A stretch of DNA of 64,000 nucleotides, taken from contig NZ_JAKEEB010000030.1 of the NCBI RefSeq assembly GCF_021462825.1, positions 24,369 to 88,368 of the forward strand, written 5' to 3'. Below are positions 9,042 through 17,588 of the stretch, one piece after another (position 1 is the stretch's first letter; each line of letters begins with the position of its first letter). The notes below the pieces were generated by a model that was not told the DNA's origin, did not search any database, and was given only the letters and a program-made list of their open reading frames with translations. The translations under genes and the position numbers were made by a program. Source of the stretch: Streptomyces glomeratus. GTDB lineage: Bacteria > Actinomycetota > Actinomycetes > Streptomycetales > Streptomycetaceae.

Positions 9042-9141
9042 GATCACCGCCGCCTCGGCGATGACGTCGGCGTCCTGCACGGCCGAGGCGGGATCACCGC
9101 CGCCTCGGCGATGACGTCGGCGTCCTGCACGGCCGAGGCGG
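9042..9141. repeat. two perfect 50-bp tandem copies with strong dyads
   Basis: Copies 9042-9091 and 9092-9141 are identical. Each contains arms CCGCCTCGGC and GCCGAGGCGG. At the junction, the right arm of copy 1 and left arm of copy 2 form a 10-bp stem with the five-base loop GATCA. The element lies between the histidine-kinase stop (9199) and the mshD start (8961), so it may act as a terminator or processing site. Confidence 0.9.
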
Positions 9142-9198
9142 GGCAAGCCCGGGGCGGTCGGCGGTTCCGGGTACCCCTGGGCGGGTCAGGCCGGCCGT

Positions 9199-10647
9199 CT
9201 ACTCGTCCGGACTCGGCGGCGGCGGTGTCGGTGCCCCCGGCAGCCGTACCGTCGCCACAGTGCCCCCGCCCTCCGCCGGCCGCAGGGACACCTCGCCACC
9301 GGCCTGCTGGACCGTGCGGGCCACGATGGACAGGCCCAGGCCCGAGCCGGGCAGCGCGCGGGCCGAGGGGGAGCGCCAGAAGCGGTCGAAGACGTGCGGG
9401 AGTTCCTCGGCCGCGATGCCGGGGCCGTGGTCGCGGACCGTCAGTACGCCGTCCGTGAGGGCGACCTCGATCGTGCCGCCCTCGGGGCTGAACTTCACCG
9501 CGTTGTCGAGGATGTTCACAACCGCCCGCTCCAGCGCGGACGGCTCCGCTCGTACGTACCAGGGCTGGAGGCCCGCCATGATCGTCAGCTCGGGACCGCG
9601 CAGCCGGGCGCGGCGCAGGGCGTTCTCGACGGTGTCCTGCAACTCCACCACCTGGGTCTTGCCGGCGTGCAGGCCCTTCTCGGGACGGGACAGCTCCTGC
9701 AGGTCGCCGATCAGCGAGGCCAGTTCCGTCATCTGTGCCTTCACCGAGGCGAGCAGTGCCCTGCGGTCCTCCGCAGGCAGCGGACGGCCCGTCTCCTCGC
9801 TGCGGGTGAGGAGTTCGATGTTCGTCCGCAGGGAGGTGAGCGGTGTGCGCAGCTCGTGACCCGCGTCCGCGATCAGCTGCTGCTGTAGCTCCCGGGAGCT
9901 GGCGAGGGCCGAGGTCATCGAGTTGAAGGAGCGGGACAGACGGGCGATCTCGTCCTCGCTGTCCTCGTCCACCGGGATCCGCGTGGTCAGGTCCTCCGTG
10001 CGCGCGATGTGTTCGACGGCCTCCGTCAGCTTGTCGACGGGGCGCAGGCCCGCACGGGCCACGGCCAGGCCGACTGCACCGGCGCCCACGACGCCGAGGC
10101 CGGAGACGATGAGGAGGATCACGGCGAGGTCGTTGAGCGTCTTGTTGGTGTCCTTCAGGGGGTACGCCAAGGTCAGGGCATAGCCCTGGTACACCGTCGG
10201 GTCGCCCGGAGTGTCGGCGAGCAGGGGCGTCGTCAGCACCCGTACCGGTTCGCCCTTGCTGTCGACGCTGTTGTGGAGGACGCCGTGGATCGGATTCCGG
10301 GCGATCTCGATGTCGTCGTGGGTCGGTTTTACGAGGCCGGTCGAGTTCGGAAAGATGCAGGCCTGGCCGCTGGCATTGATCACCTGCGTGTAGTGGGTGT
10401 TGAGATCGGGGCCGCGGTCGTCCTGCGGGGAGGGCGTGGTCGAGCAGTCGCCCAGGACACGTGCCAGGCCCCCCGGCCGGATCGGCCCGCTGGAAGACCT
10501 CAGATCGCTGTCGACCTGGGCGTACAGCTTGCCCTGGACGATGAACCAGCAGCTCACCGACACCGCCGCCACCCCGAACGCCACCGCCGCCGCCACCAGC
10601 AGGGCGAGCCGGGAGCGCAGCGGCAGAGAGCGGAGACGCTTGATCAC
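9199..10647 (-). CDS. cssS: sensor histidine kinase (CssS-like)
   Basis: This 482-residue membrane kinase has TM1 at about 12-37, an extracytoplasmic sensor at about 38-171, TM2 at about 172-198, HAMP at about 199-253, a DHp domain with phospho-acceptor His264 in DAGHELRTPLTSL, and an ATPase domain with NILDNAVKFSPEG (N box), DHGPGIAAEEL (G1) and GSGLGLSIV (G2). It overlaps the upstream response regulator by 4 bp. In S. coelicolor the syntenic pair next to an HtrA-like protease is the CssRS secretion-stress system. The protease gene in this window (12099-13139) is in the same relative place, so a role in sensing misfolded exported protein is likely. Confidence 0.93.
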   Translation of the reverse strand: MIKRLRSLPLRSRLALLVAAAVAFGVAAVSVSCWFIVQGKLYAQVDSDLRSSSGPIRPGGLARVLGDCSTTPSPQDDRGPDLNTHYTQVINASGQACIFPNSTGLVKPTHDDIEIARNPIHGVLHNSVDSKGEPVRVLTTPLLADTPGDPTVYQGYALTLAYPLKDTNKTLNDLAVILLIVSGLGVVGAGAVGLAVARAGLRPVDKLTEAVEHIARTEDLTTRIPVDEDSEDEIARLSRSFNSMTSALASSRELQQQLIADAGHELRTPLTSLRTNIELLTRSEETGRPLPAEDRRALLASVKAQMTELASLIGDLQELSRPEKGLHAGKTQVVELQDTVENALRRARLRGPELTIMAGLQPWYVRAEPSALERAVVNILDNAVKFSPEGGTIEVALTDGVLTVRDHGPGIAAEELPHVFDRFWRSPSARALPGSGLGLSIVARTVQQAGGEVSLRPAEGGGTVATVRLPGAPTPPPPSPDE

Positions 10648-11375
10648 TCGGCGCCGCCCTGTCGCAGGACATAGCCCACACCGCGCACCGTGTGCACCAG
10701 GCGGGGTTCGCCGCCCGCCTCCGTCTTGCGGCGCAGGTACATCACGTACACGTCGAGGGAGTTCGACGACGGCTCGAAGTCGAAGCCCCAGACCGCCTTG
10801 AGGATCTGTTCGCGGGTCAGCACCTGGCGCGGGTGTGCCATGAACATCTCCAGCAGTGTGAACTCGGTGCGGGTCAGTTCCACGGCTCGCCCGCCCCGTG
10901 TGACCTCGCGTGTCGCCAGGTCCATCCGGAGGTCGGCGAAGGTCAGCGCCTCGTCCTCCGGGCTGCCGACCGCCGTGGCCGCGTAGCCGCTGCGGCGGAG
11001 CAGGGCGCGGATACGGGCGAACAGCTCGTCGAGTTCGAACGGTTTGACCAGGTAGTCGTCCGCCCCGGCATCGAGACCGGTGACGCGGTCGCCGACCGTG
11101 TCGCGGGCCGTGAGCATGAGGATGGGGGTGGTGGAGCCCGCCCCGCGCATCCGGCGGGCGGCGGTGAGGCCGTCCATCCGGGGCATCTGGATGTCCAGGA
11201 CGACCAGGTCGGGCTGGTACGCCGTCGCCTTCTCCAGTGCGTCCCCGCCGTCCACGGCGACCTCGGTGTCATAGCCCTCGAAGGCGAGGCTGCGCTGGAG
11301 TGCTTCGCGGACCGCCGGCTCGTCGTCGACGATCAGGATGCGCTGGAGTTCACGGTCGCCTTCGGCGGGGCTCAT
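10644..11375 (-). CDS. cssR: response regulator, OmpR/PhoB family (CssR-like)
   Basis: This 243-residue regulator has an N-terminal receiver with acidic pocket VDDEP and phospho-acceptor Asp61 (LVVLDIQMP). Its C-terminal winged helix has TRTEFTLLEMFMAHP and SNSLDVYVMYLRRKTE, typical of OmpR-family output domains. It is transcribed ahead of the kinase with a 4-bp overlap. An inverted repeat GGCTGAA-CGTC-TTCAGCC at 11408-11425, just upstream of the start, is a possible autoregulatory site. Direct repeats spaced by 11 bp in front of the HtrA gene are the best candidate target site. Confidence 0.94.
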   Translation of the reverse strand: MSPAEGDRELQRILIVDDEPAVREALQRSLAFEGYDTEVAVDGGDALEKATAYQPDLVVLDIQMPRMDGLTAARRMRGAGSTTPILMLTARDTVGDRVTGLDAGADDYLVKPFELDELFARIRALLRRSGYAATAVGSPEDEALTFADLRMDLATREVTRGGRAVELTRTEFTLLEMFMAHPRQVLTREQILKAVWGFDFEPSSNSLDVYVMYLRRKTEAGGEPRLVHTVRGVGYVLRQGGAE

Positions 11376-11761
11376 GGAGGTGAGTTCCTAGGGGTGCGAC
11401 GGGACGGGGCTGAACGTCTTCAGCCTCGCATGTTTCCCGGCGGTGACGGAAAGGGCCGGACGGGTGCCGGCGCCGGGTTCGTACGCCGTACGGAGGGGCG
11501 AGGGCCGGCGCCGGGGCATGTGCGGAGGTGGATCGGACGGGTGCCGGTGGTGCGGACCGGTGCGGATGGTGCGGACGGGTGCGGGTGGTGCTCGCGGGTG
11601 CGAGTGATGCTGGCGGGTGCGTGATGCTGGCGGGTGCGTGGTGCGGGCGGGTGCCGGGGGGTGCCTGTGGGATCCGGGTCCGGTTTCCGGTGCGGTTTCG
11701 GGTGCGGTTGGGCGGACCGGCCGAGTGCCGGGGCCGGGGCCGGGGCCGTGCGGTGTGCGGG
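11376..11761. other. intergenic region with GT-rich imperfect repeats
   Basis: This holds the presumed cssR promoter and the dyad at 11408-11425. From about 11520 to 11760 there is a run of short GGTGCGG/GGGTGCG/GATGCTGGCGGGTGCGT repeats. No gene with proper codon bias is visible in this stretch on either strand. Confidence 0.6.
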
Positions 11762-12061
11762 TCAGTTCAGCGCCAGGGTGAGCCGGCTCAGCGGCACCAC
11801 CTTGCAGCGGTGCGGGCGCACGGCGTCGGTTCGCCGCAGGCCCATCATCTGGGGGACCGGCACCACCGGGACCCGAGTGCCCGGTGCGCGCAGCTCGTAC
11901 GTCCTCCGCAGAGGCGCCGTGAAGCTCACGACGGTGCGGAGTTCGTACGCCTCCGGAGCGGGGGCCGCCGGGCTGTGGAGTTCGTAGGCCACGGCCAGGG
12001 CCAGGGAGACCCCGGCGGGGCCGACGGGGGTGGTCGTCTCGTGCAGTACCTGCTTGATCAT
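11762..12061 (-). CDS. small hypothetical protein downstream of HtrA gene
   Basis: This 99-residue protein is not recognised as a member of a named family. The start at 12061 has a strong ribosome site (AAGGAG seven bases upstream). It lies 37 bp after the stop of the HtrA-like protease, so the two are probably co-transcribed. Codons are strongly GC-biased at position three. The middle contains three spaced motifs, AYELHSP, AYELRT and TYELRAP, and there is no signal peptide or membrane segment. Its place in the secretion-stress operon suggests an accessory role, but nothing in the sequence proves it. Confidence 0.7.
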   Translation of the reverse strand: MIKQVLHETTTPVGPAGVSLALAVAYELHSPAAPAPEAYELRTVVSFTAPLRRTYELRAPGTRVPVVPVPQMMGLRRTDAVRPHRCKVVPLSRLTLALN

Positions 12062-12098
12062 GTCGTGCTCCTTACCAGCCGCCCTACCGGGCGCCCGC

Positions 12099-13139
12099 TC
12101 AGCTCCGGGATCCGGAGCGGAGCGTCTTCAGGTCGGACTTGACGGTGTTGATCGGGATGGCGAAGCCGAGGCCCACGCTGCCGGCGCTCGACGAGGTGGA
12201 GTCCGAACCGGCCGAGTACATCGCCGAGTTGATGCCGATGACATTGCCGTTCATGTCGATGAGGGCGCCGCCGGAGTTGCCCGGGTTGAGGGACGCGTCC
12301 GTCTGGATCGCCCTGTAGGTGGTGGTGGAGGGCCCGGTGTCGCCGTTGAAATGGCGGCCGCCGAACTCGAACGGCCACTGGCCGTTGCCCTGGCCCTGGT
12401 TCTCGTCGGTCGAGACGGTGACGTCGCGGTTGAGGGACGAGACGATGCCGCTGGTGACCGTGCCGGTGAGGCCCTCGGGGGAACCGATCGCCACGACCTG
12501 GTCGCCGACCTGGATGCCGTCGGAGTTGCCCAGCGTGGCGGCCTTCAGTTTCGAGGCGCCCTCCGCCTTGATGAGCGCGAGGTCCTTCTTGCTGTCCGTG
12601 CCGACGACCTGGGCGGTGTAGGACCTGCCGCTGCTCGTGGTCACCTTGATCGAGGACGCGCCGGAGACGACGTGGTTGTTGGTGACGATCTCGCCGTCGC
12701 CGGTGACGATCACGCCGGAGCCGGTCGACTCGCCGGTGTTGGACGTGGCGCTGATCTCCACGATGCTCGGGCTGACCGCGGCGGCCACTCCCGCCACCGT
12801 GCCCTTCTTGCTCGACGGCACCACGGTGGTGCTGGTCGAGCTGGAGGGGACGGTGCTCTTGCCGGTGAGTTCCTGGATGCCGAACGCCGTGCCGCCCCCG
12901 ATCGCCGCGGCGACGATCGCCACGGCGGCGAGGAGGGCGAGCGGCCCCTTCGCACGCTTCTTCGACGTGGCCGAGGGGTCCGGCTCGAACGGGGCCGAGG
13001 GGCCCGGCTCGAACGCCGGCGGGGGCGGCCACTCCGGGTTCACGGGGGAAGAGACGTGCTGCTGCCGGGGGTGCGCGGACTGGCGCCCGTCACCCTGGGG
13101 GTACTGGTCCTCGCCGCTGCGGCGGAAGCTCTCGGTCAT
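12099..13139 (-). CDS. HtrA-like membrane-anchored serine protease (no PDZ)
   Basis: This 346-residue trypsin-fold protease has a Pro-rich cytoplasmic N-terminus (1-60), one membrane span at about 65-88, a Ser/Thr linker, and a catalytic domain with His156 (VTNNHVV), Asp186 (KKDLALIK) and Ser289 (NPGNSGG). It stops soon after the protease domain, so the PDZ domain of classical DegP/HtrA proteins is missing. The syntenic S. coelicolor gene is a target of CssR. The start at 13139 is followed by a Gly/Pro-rich tail. Upstream, three to four 11-bp-spaced direct repeats (13163-13200) are a likely CssR binding site. It probably degrades misfolded exported proteins. Confidence 0.94.
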   Translation of the reverse strand: MTESFRRSGEDQYPQGDGRQSAHPRQQHVSSPVNPEWPPPPAFEPGPSAPFEPDPSATSKKRAKGPLALLAAVAIVAAAIGGGTAFGIQELTGKSTVPSSSTSTTVVPSSKKGTVAGVAAAVSPSIVEISATSNTGESTGSGVIVTGDGEIVTNNHVVSGASSIKVTTSSGRSYTAQVVGTDSKKDLALIKAEGASKLKAATLGNSDGIQVGDQVVAIGSPEGLTGTVTSGIVSSLNRDVTVSTDENQGQGNGQWPFEFGGRHFNGDTGPSTTTYRAIQTDASLNPGNSGGALIDMNGNVIGINSAMYSAGSDSTSSSAGSVGLGFAIPINTVKSDLKTLRSGSRS

Positions 13140-13162
13140 GTAAGAGAGAGTGTCCCGCGATC

Positions 13163-13200
13163 ATGAGAGCCGTCTGAGTCGCCGCTGAGAAGCCCGACAG
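13163..13200. promoter_or_regulatory. 11-bp-spaced direct repeats, candidate CssR site
   Basis: On the + strand, ATGAG (13163), CTGAG (13174), CTGAG (13185) and GACAG (13196) recur at an exact 11-bp period, about one helical turn. OmpR-family regulators bind such tandem repeats. The array begins 24 bp upstream of the HtrA start codon. The rest of the 376-bp gap to the divergent trypsin gene (13201-13515) shows no further gene. Confidence 0.6.
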
Positions 13201-13515
13201 AACCGCGTATGCCCGTTGTAAGGGCGTCTCCGGACGAGGGCGTCTCCGGGAGCCCAGGGGTTCACGGGCCAGTGAGGCAAAGGAAACCACGGATGTCCCC
13301 GAGGTGAGAGCACGGGGTGCGGCGGCCGAACGTTTGTCTGAGACCTGTGAAGCCGGTGTGCCGGAAGGGCGCCCGAGGCTACGATCACGGCCACCTGAGG
13401 GGGGCTCCGCGGTTTTGCCCGACTGCGCCGCGCGGTTTCGCGCCGCGCCGCGTCGGGCCGGTGCGTCGTACGCCCTTCCCGGGCCCTTGCCTACGACACA
13501 TCCCAGGAGCCCTGA

Positions 13516-15333
13516 GTGATACGTGCCCTGCGCGGCCGCTGGAGACGCCCCACCGTGGCACTTCCCGCGGCCGCCCTCGCGCTGGCCCTGACCGGCGCCG
13601 GCGCCCTGGCGGCCCAGTCGGCGGTGGCCGCCGGCGGACTTCCCAGGCCGGCCGCCGCCGAAGGACTCCCCACCCCCGGAGCCCTCCCGCATCGGACCGC
13701 CGTTCCCAAGCCGGCCGCCTCCTCCGAGGAACTGCACGAACGACTGCTCAACGCCGCCAGGAGCCAGGCCGCCGAGAACGAACGGCAGAAGCAGCAGACG
13801 GCCGCCAAGGCGCCCGCCGCCACCGCCGATGCGAACAAGGTGTCGCCGTTCATCATCGGCGGCACCGAGACGACGATCGCCTCGGCGCCCTGGATGGTCC
13901 AGCTCGGTTACTACGACCCTGCCACCGGCAAGGGCTACTTCTGCGGCGGCACCCTGGTCGCCCCGAACAAGGTCCTCACCGCCGCCCACTGCGTCGCGGG
14001 CCTGAACTGGCCCGCGAACGGTGTCGTGCGGAGCGGCTCCGCCGACCTCGACGGCGGAACCGCGGTGGGTGTGCTGCGTCAGTGGAGCCACCCCCGCTAC
14101 AACCCGGACACCATCCGGAACGACATCGCGGTCCTCACCCTCGACCAGCCGCTGGAGCAGCAGTGGCTGCAGCTGGCCGCGTCGAACGACAGCGCGCTCT
14201 ACCAGCCCGGCACCCCCGCCACCGTCTACGGGTGGGGCCTCACCTCGGGTGCCGACGGCGCCCAGCTGTCGGCCACGCTGCGCAAGGTGAGCCTGCCGCT
14301 GGTCGCCGACGCGACCTGCAACAGCGCGATGCAGACGGTCATCGGCGCGGACTACTTCGCCGAGGGCTCGATGATCTGCGCCGGCACTCCGGCCACCGGC
14401 ACCGACGAGGGCACCAAGAGCACCTGCAGCGGCGACTCCGGCGGCCCGCTCGTGGTCGGCGGCAAGATCGTCGGTGTGGTCTCGTGGGGGGTCGCGGGCT
14501 GCACGGGCAAGGGCGCCTACCCGGTCTTCACCAAGGTCTCCTCGTACACCTGGGCCGCGCAGCCCCGCATCGACGACACGGACCTGTCCTACGACGGCCG
14601 CGCCGACCTGCTGGAGCGCACCCCGTCCGGAGGCCTGTTCGAGCAGGACAGCAAGGGCACCTCGCTCACCCAGCGCTCCTACGGCAGCAACGGCTGGCAG
14701 AACGCCGGCTGGGCTCTCCAGGCCGACCTGGACCGCGACTACTACCAGGACCTGATCGTCCGCGACAAGGGCGACGGCAAGCTGTACCGCAGCTACATGG
14801 ACCACGCGTCCGGGCAGTTCACCTGGATGCAGATCAGCACGGTGTGGGGCGGCTACAAGTCGTACGCCATCCCCGGTGACCTGACCGGTGACGCCCGCCC
14901 CGACCTGGTCGCGGCGGACACGGACGGCTCGGTCTACCTGTACCCGGGCAAGGGGAACGGCCAGTTCTACGGCCGCGTCAAGGTCGTCGACCGGGCCTGG
15001 AAGGGTGTGAAGCTCTTCGGTCACGGCGACCTGTCCGGCGACGGCAAGGCCGACCTGCTGGTCCGCTCCACCGACGGCACCCTGTGGCTGTACCGGGGCA
15101 CCCAGCAGGAGCACACCCCGTGGTCGACCCGGATCAAGGCGCGTACGGGCTGGAACTTCACCTCGAACGTCACGAACGGCGATGTGACGGGCGACGGCAT
15201 CGCCGACGTCATCACCCGTGACTCCGGCGGCACCCTGTGGCTGTACCCCGGCACCAACAAGGCGTCCTCGTCCCTGTTCGGCTCGCGGATCAAGCTCGGC
15301 ACCGGTTACAACCAGTACAACCTGCTGTTCTGA
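13516..15333 (+). CDS. secreted trypsin-like serine protease with FG-GAP/VCBS repeats
   Basis: This is a 605-residue exported protein. It has a twin-Arg-rich signal region and hydrophobic core (about 1-40), then a pro-region to about 112. The trypsin domain begins IIGG, has triad His158 (TAAHC), Asp203 (NDIAVL) and Ser308 (GDSGGP), and carries paired cysteines. From about residue 345 there are four or more FG-GAP-type repeats (YDGRADLLERT, LTGDARPDLVAAD, LSGDGKADLLVRS, VTGDGIADVITRD), which build a beta-propeller. GTG start at 13516 has AGGAG six bases upstream. It is divergent from the HtrA gene and may share its control region. It likely acts outside the cell. Confidence 0.95.
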   Translation: MIRALRGRWRRPTVALPAAALALALTGAGALAAQSAVAAGGLPRPAAAEGLPTPGALPHRTAVPKPAASSEELHERLLNAARSQAAENERQKQQTAAKAPAATADANKVSPFIIGGTETTIASAPWMVQLGYYDPATGKGYFCGGTLVAPNKVLTAAHCVAGLNWPANGVVRSGSADLDGGTAVGVLRQWSHPRYNPDTIRNDIAVLTLDQPLEQQWLQLAASNDSALYQPGTPATVYGWGLTSGADGAQLSATLRKVSLPLVADATCNSAMQTVIGADYFAEGSMICAGTPATGTDEGTKSTCSGDSGGPLVVGGKIVGVVSWGVAGCTGKGAYPVFTKVSSYTWAAQPRIDDTDLSYDGRADLLERTPSGGLFEQDSKGTSLTQRSYGSNGWQNAGWALQADLDRDYYQDLIVRDKGDGKLYRSYMDHASGQFTWMQISTVWGGYKSYAIPGDLTGDARPDLVAADTDGSVYLYPGKGNGQFYGRVKVVDRAWKGVKLFGHGDLSGDGKADLLVRSTDGTLWLYRGTQQEHTPWSTRIKARTGWNFTSNVTNGDVTGDGIADVITRDSGGTLWLYPGTNKASSSLFGSRIKLGTGYNQYNLLF

Positions 15334-15365
15334 GTGTTCCCGGCAGCCTCTGCACCACTGCCTCA

Positions 15366-15399
15366 GCGACGGCCCGCCGGCGATCCGGCGGGCCGTCGC
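15366..15399. terminator. bidirectional terminator hairpin
   Basis: A perfect 15-bp stem (GCGACGGCCCGCCGG and its complement) with loop CGAT lies between the convergent trypsin and LacI genes. Confidence 0.85.
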
Positions 15400-15481
15400 C
15401 TTCCCCGCACATGGCGCCGGGACGGGCCGTCTCGTGTGGTCCGGCGGCGGCAGGACCGGCCGTCTGCCCTGATCGGGTGGC

Positions 15482-16507
15482 TCAGTCCTGGCACCCGCAG
15501 GACCGGCGCACCACCAGCCGCGACGGGAACTGCCTGACCCGCTCGCGTCGTGAGCCGGCCACGCGCAGGCCGTCGTCGAGGACGAGGTCCACGGCCGCCC
15601 GGGCCATCGCCGACCGGTCCGAGGCCACCGTCGTCAGCGGCGGATCCGTGAGCGCCGCCTCCTTGACGTCGTCGAAGCCCGCCACGGCCAGCTCGCCCGG
15701 CACGTCGATGCGCAGCTCGCGTGCCGCGCGCAGCACGCCGATCGCCTGGTCGTCGGTGGAGCAGAAGATGGCCGGCGGCCGGTTCGGCCCGGACAGCAGC
15801 TCAAGGCCCACCTGATACGCGTCGTAGCGGTTGTACGCCGCCTCGAACAGCCGGCCCTCCGTCGGGAGCCCGGCCTCCCCCATCGCTCGCCGCCAGCCCT
15901 CGACGTGGTCGGAGACGGGGTCGCCGACCGCCGGGGTCTCCGCGGTGCCGCCCATGCAGGCGACGTACTCGTAGCCGTGCTCCAGCAGGTGGCGTACGGC
16001 GAGCTGGGCGCCACCGAGGTCATCGGTGACGACCGCGACGTCGTCGATCGCCTCGGGGCGCTCGTGCAGCAGCACCACCCGGGCGTCCCAGGCGTCGATC
16101 TCGGCGGCGGCGTGGTCGTTGAGCGCGTGGCTGACCAGGATCAGCCCGGAGACGCGCATACCGAGGAAGGCCCGCAGATAGTGGACCTCGCGCTCGGCCA
16201 CATAGTCGGTGTTGCCGACCAGCACCATCTTTCCCCGCTCGGCGGCGGCCTGCTCGACCGCGTGCGTCATCTCGCCGAAGAAGGGCTGGCGCGCATCCGG
16301 GACGATCATGCCTATGAGGTCCGTGCGCCGCGACGCCATCGCCTGGGCGACCCGGTCGGGCCGGTACCCCAGCTCCTTGATCGCGGCGAGGACACGCTCG
16401 CGCGTGGCCGGGGCGACCGGCCGGGGTCCGTTGTTGATGACGTAGCTCACGACCGCCGTGGAAGTTCCCGCCAGCCGCGCCACATCGTCCCGAGTCACCT
16501 TGGCCAC
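15482..16507 (-). CDS. LacI-family transcriptional regulator
   Basis: This 341-residue repressor has an N-terminal helix-turn-helix VTRDDVARLAGTSTAVVSYV and hinge-helix region (RVLAAIKELGYRPDRVAQAM). A periplasmic-binding-protein-like ligand domain follows, with IGMIVPDARQPFFGEM, IFCSTDDQAIGVLRAAREL and VAGFDDVKEAALTDPPLTTV. The ligand is probably a sugar or nucleoside but is not identifiable. No sugar transporter is adjacent, so its targets may be elsewhere. It lies downstream of glnR in the same direction with a 49-bp gap. Confidence 0.95.
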   Translation of the reverse strand: MAKVTRDDVARLAGTSTAVVSYVINNGPRPVAPATRERVLAAIKELGYRPDRVAQAMASRRTDLIGMIVPDARQPFFGEMTHAVEQAAAERGKMVLVGNTDYVAEREVHYLRAFLGMRVSGLILVSHALNDHAAAEIDAWDARVVLLHERPEAIDDVAVVTDDLGGAQLAVRHLLEHGYEYVACMGGTAETPAVGDPVSDHVEGWRRAMGEAGLPTEGRLFEAAYNRYDAYQVGLELLSGPNRPPAIFCSTDDQAIGVLRAARELRIDVPGELAVAGFDDVKEAALTDPPLTTVASDRSAMARAAVDLVLDDGLRVAGSRRERVRQFPSRLVVRRSCGCQD

Positions 16508-16556
16508 GCGCGGAGTCTACGCGGATGGACCGCCTCTGGGCAGGGCTTACGCGGTT

Positions 16557-17336
16557 CTATGCCTCAGCCGTGACCTCGGCCGCGGACACGGCTGCCGTCT
16601 CGTCCGCTTCCGTGGCCTTCGGCTGGCCCGCCTTCGGCTTCGTCTCCTCGGCCGCGCGGTCCGCCTTCTCCGGGGTCACGAACCGGTAGCCGACGTTCCG
16701 GACGGTGCCGATCAGCGACTCGTGCTCGGGGCCGAGCTTGGCGCGCAGCCGTCGTACATGGACGTCGACCGTGCGCGTGCCGCCGAAGTAGTCGTAGCCC
16801 CAGACCTCCTGGAGCAGCTGGGCGCGGGTGAAGACGCGGCCCGGGTGCTGCGCGAGGTACTTCAGGAGCTCGAACTCCTTGAAGGTGAGGTCGAGGACCC
16901 GGCCCTTGAGCTTGGCGCTGTAGGTCGCCTCGTCCACGGACAGGTCACCGTTGCGGATCTCCATCGGGGAGTCGTCGTTGACGATCTGCTGGCGGCCCAT
17001 GGCCAGCCGCAGCCGCGCCTCCACCTCGGCCGGCCCCGCGGTGTCCAGCAGGACGTCGTCGATGCCCCAGTCGGCGGTGACCGCGGCGAGACCGCCCTCG
17101 GTGACGACGAGGATCAGGGGACAGCCGGGGCCGGTCGAGCGCAGCAGCTGGCACAGGCTGCGGACCTGCGGGAGGTCCCGTCGCCCGTCGACCAGGATCA
17201 CGTCGGCGCCCGGGGTGTCGACGAGAGCGGGGCCTTCCGCCGGAGCCACTCGCACGTTGTGCAGGAGCAGGCCGAGCGCCGGAAGCACCTCCGTCGACGG
17301 CTGGAGAGCATTGGTCAGGAGCAGCAGGGAACTCAT
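16557..17336 (-). CDS. glnR: nitrogen regulator GlnR
   Basis: GlnR is an orphan OmpR-family regulator controlling ammonium assimilation genes (glnA, amtB and others) in Streptomyces. The 259-residue product has a receiver-like domain with Asp50 (VILVDGRRD) but lacks the usual paired N-terminal acids, as in GlnR, which works without a partner kinase. The C-terminal winged helix has LTFKEFELLKYLAQHPGR and GTRTVDVHVRRLRAKLG. An Ala/Glu-rich tail ends the protein. The ATG at 17336 has GGGAG/GAGG upstream. No kinase gene is adjacent. The sequence strongly resembles SCO4159. Confidence 0.97.
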   Translation of the reverse strand: MSSLLLLTNALQPSTEVLPALGLLLHNVRVAPAEGPALVDTPGADVILVDGRRDLPQVRSLCQLLRSTGPGCPLILVVTEGGLAAVTADWGIDDVLLDTAGPAEVEARLRLAMGRQQIVNDDSPMEIRNGDLSVDEATYSAKLKGRVLDLTFKEFELLKYLAQHPGRVFTRAQLLQEVWGYDYFGGTRTVDVHVRRLRAKLGPEHESLIGTVRNVGYRFVTPEKADRAAEETKPKAGQPKATEADETAAVSAAEVTAEA

Positions 17337-17588
17337 CGCACCTCTCCCGCTTTGGTCGTCATACGTCCGTGCACGGTTCGCTCGCCCATAACGTCTGGTT
17401 CCTCCTCGGTCCCTTCGAGGACGTATGCGGCACTGCTTCGTACGGTGCGAGTCCCGGCCTCTGGGCCCCGCTATGCGTTCGACAACCCGTACACCTGCGG
17501 TTTCCCGCTTCGTATACAACGCCTCCGAAAGCACGAAAGGACCCGGGGGCTACGCTGCCCGAGTCCTCTGCCCAGCAGAATAGCCCAC

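Noticed and set aside
12030..13166. Long + strand open frame opposite the HtrA-like gene
   Set aside because: The opposite strand has the catalytic triad and normal codon bias; this frame is low-complexity Arg/Gly/Asp sequence.
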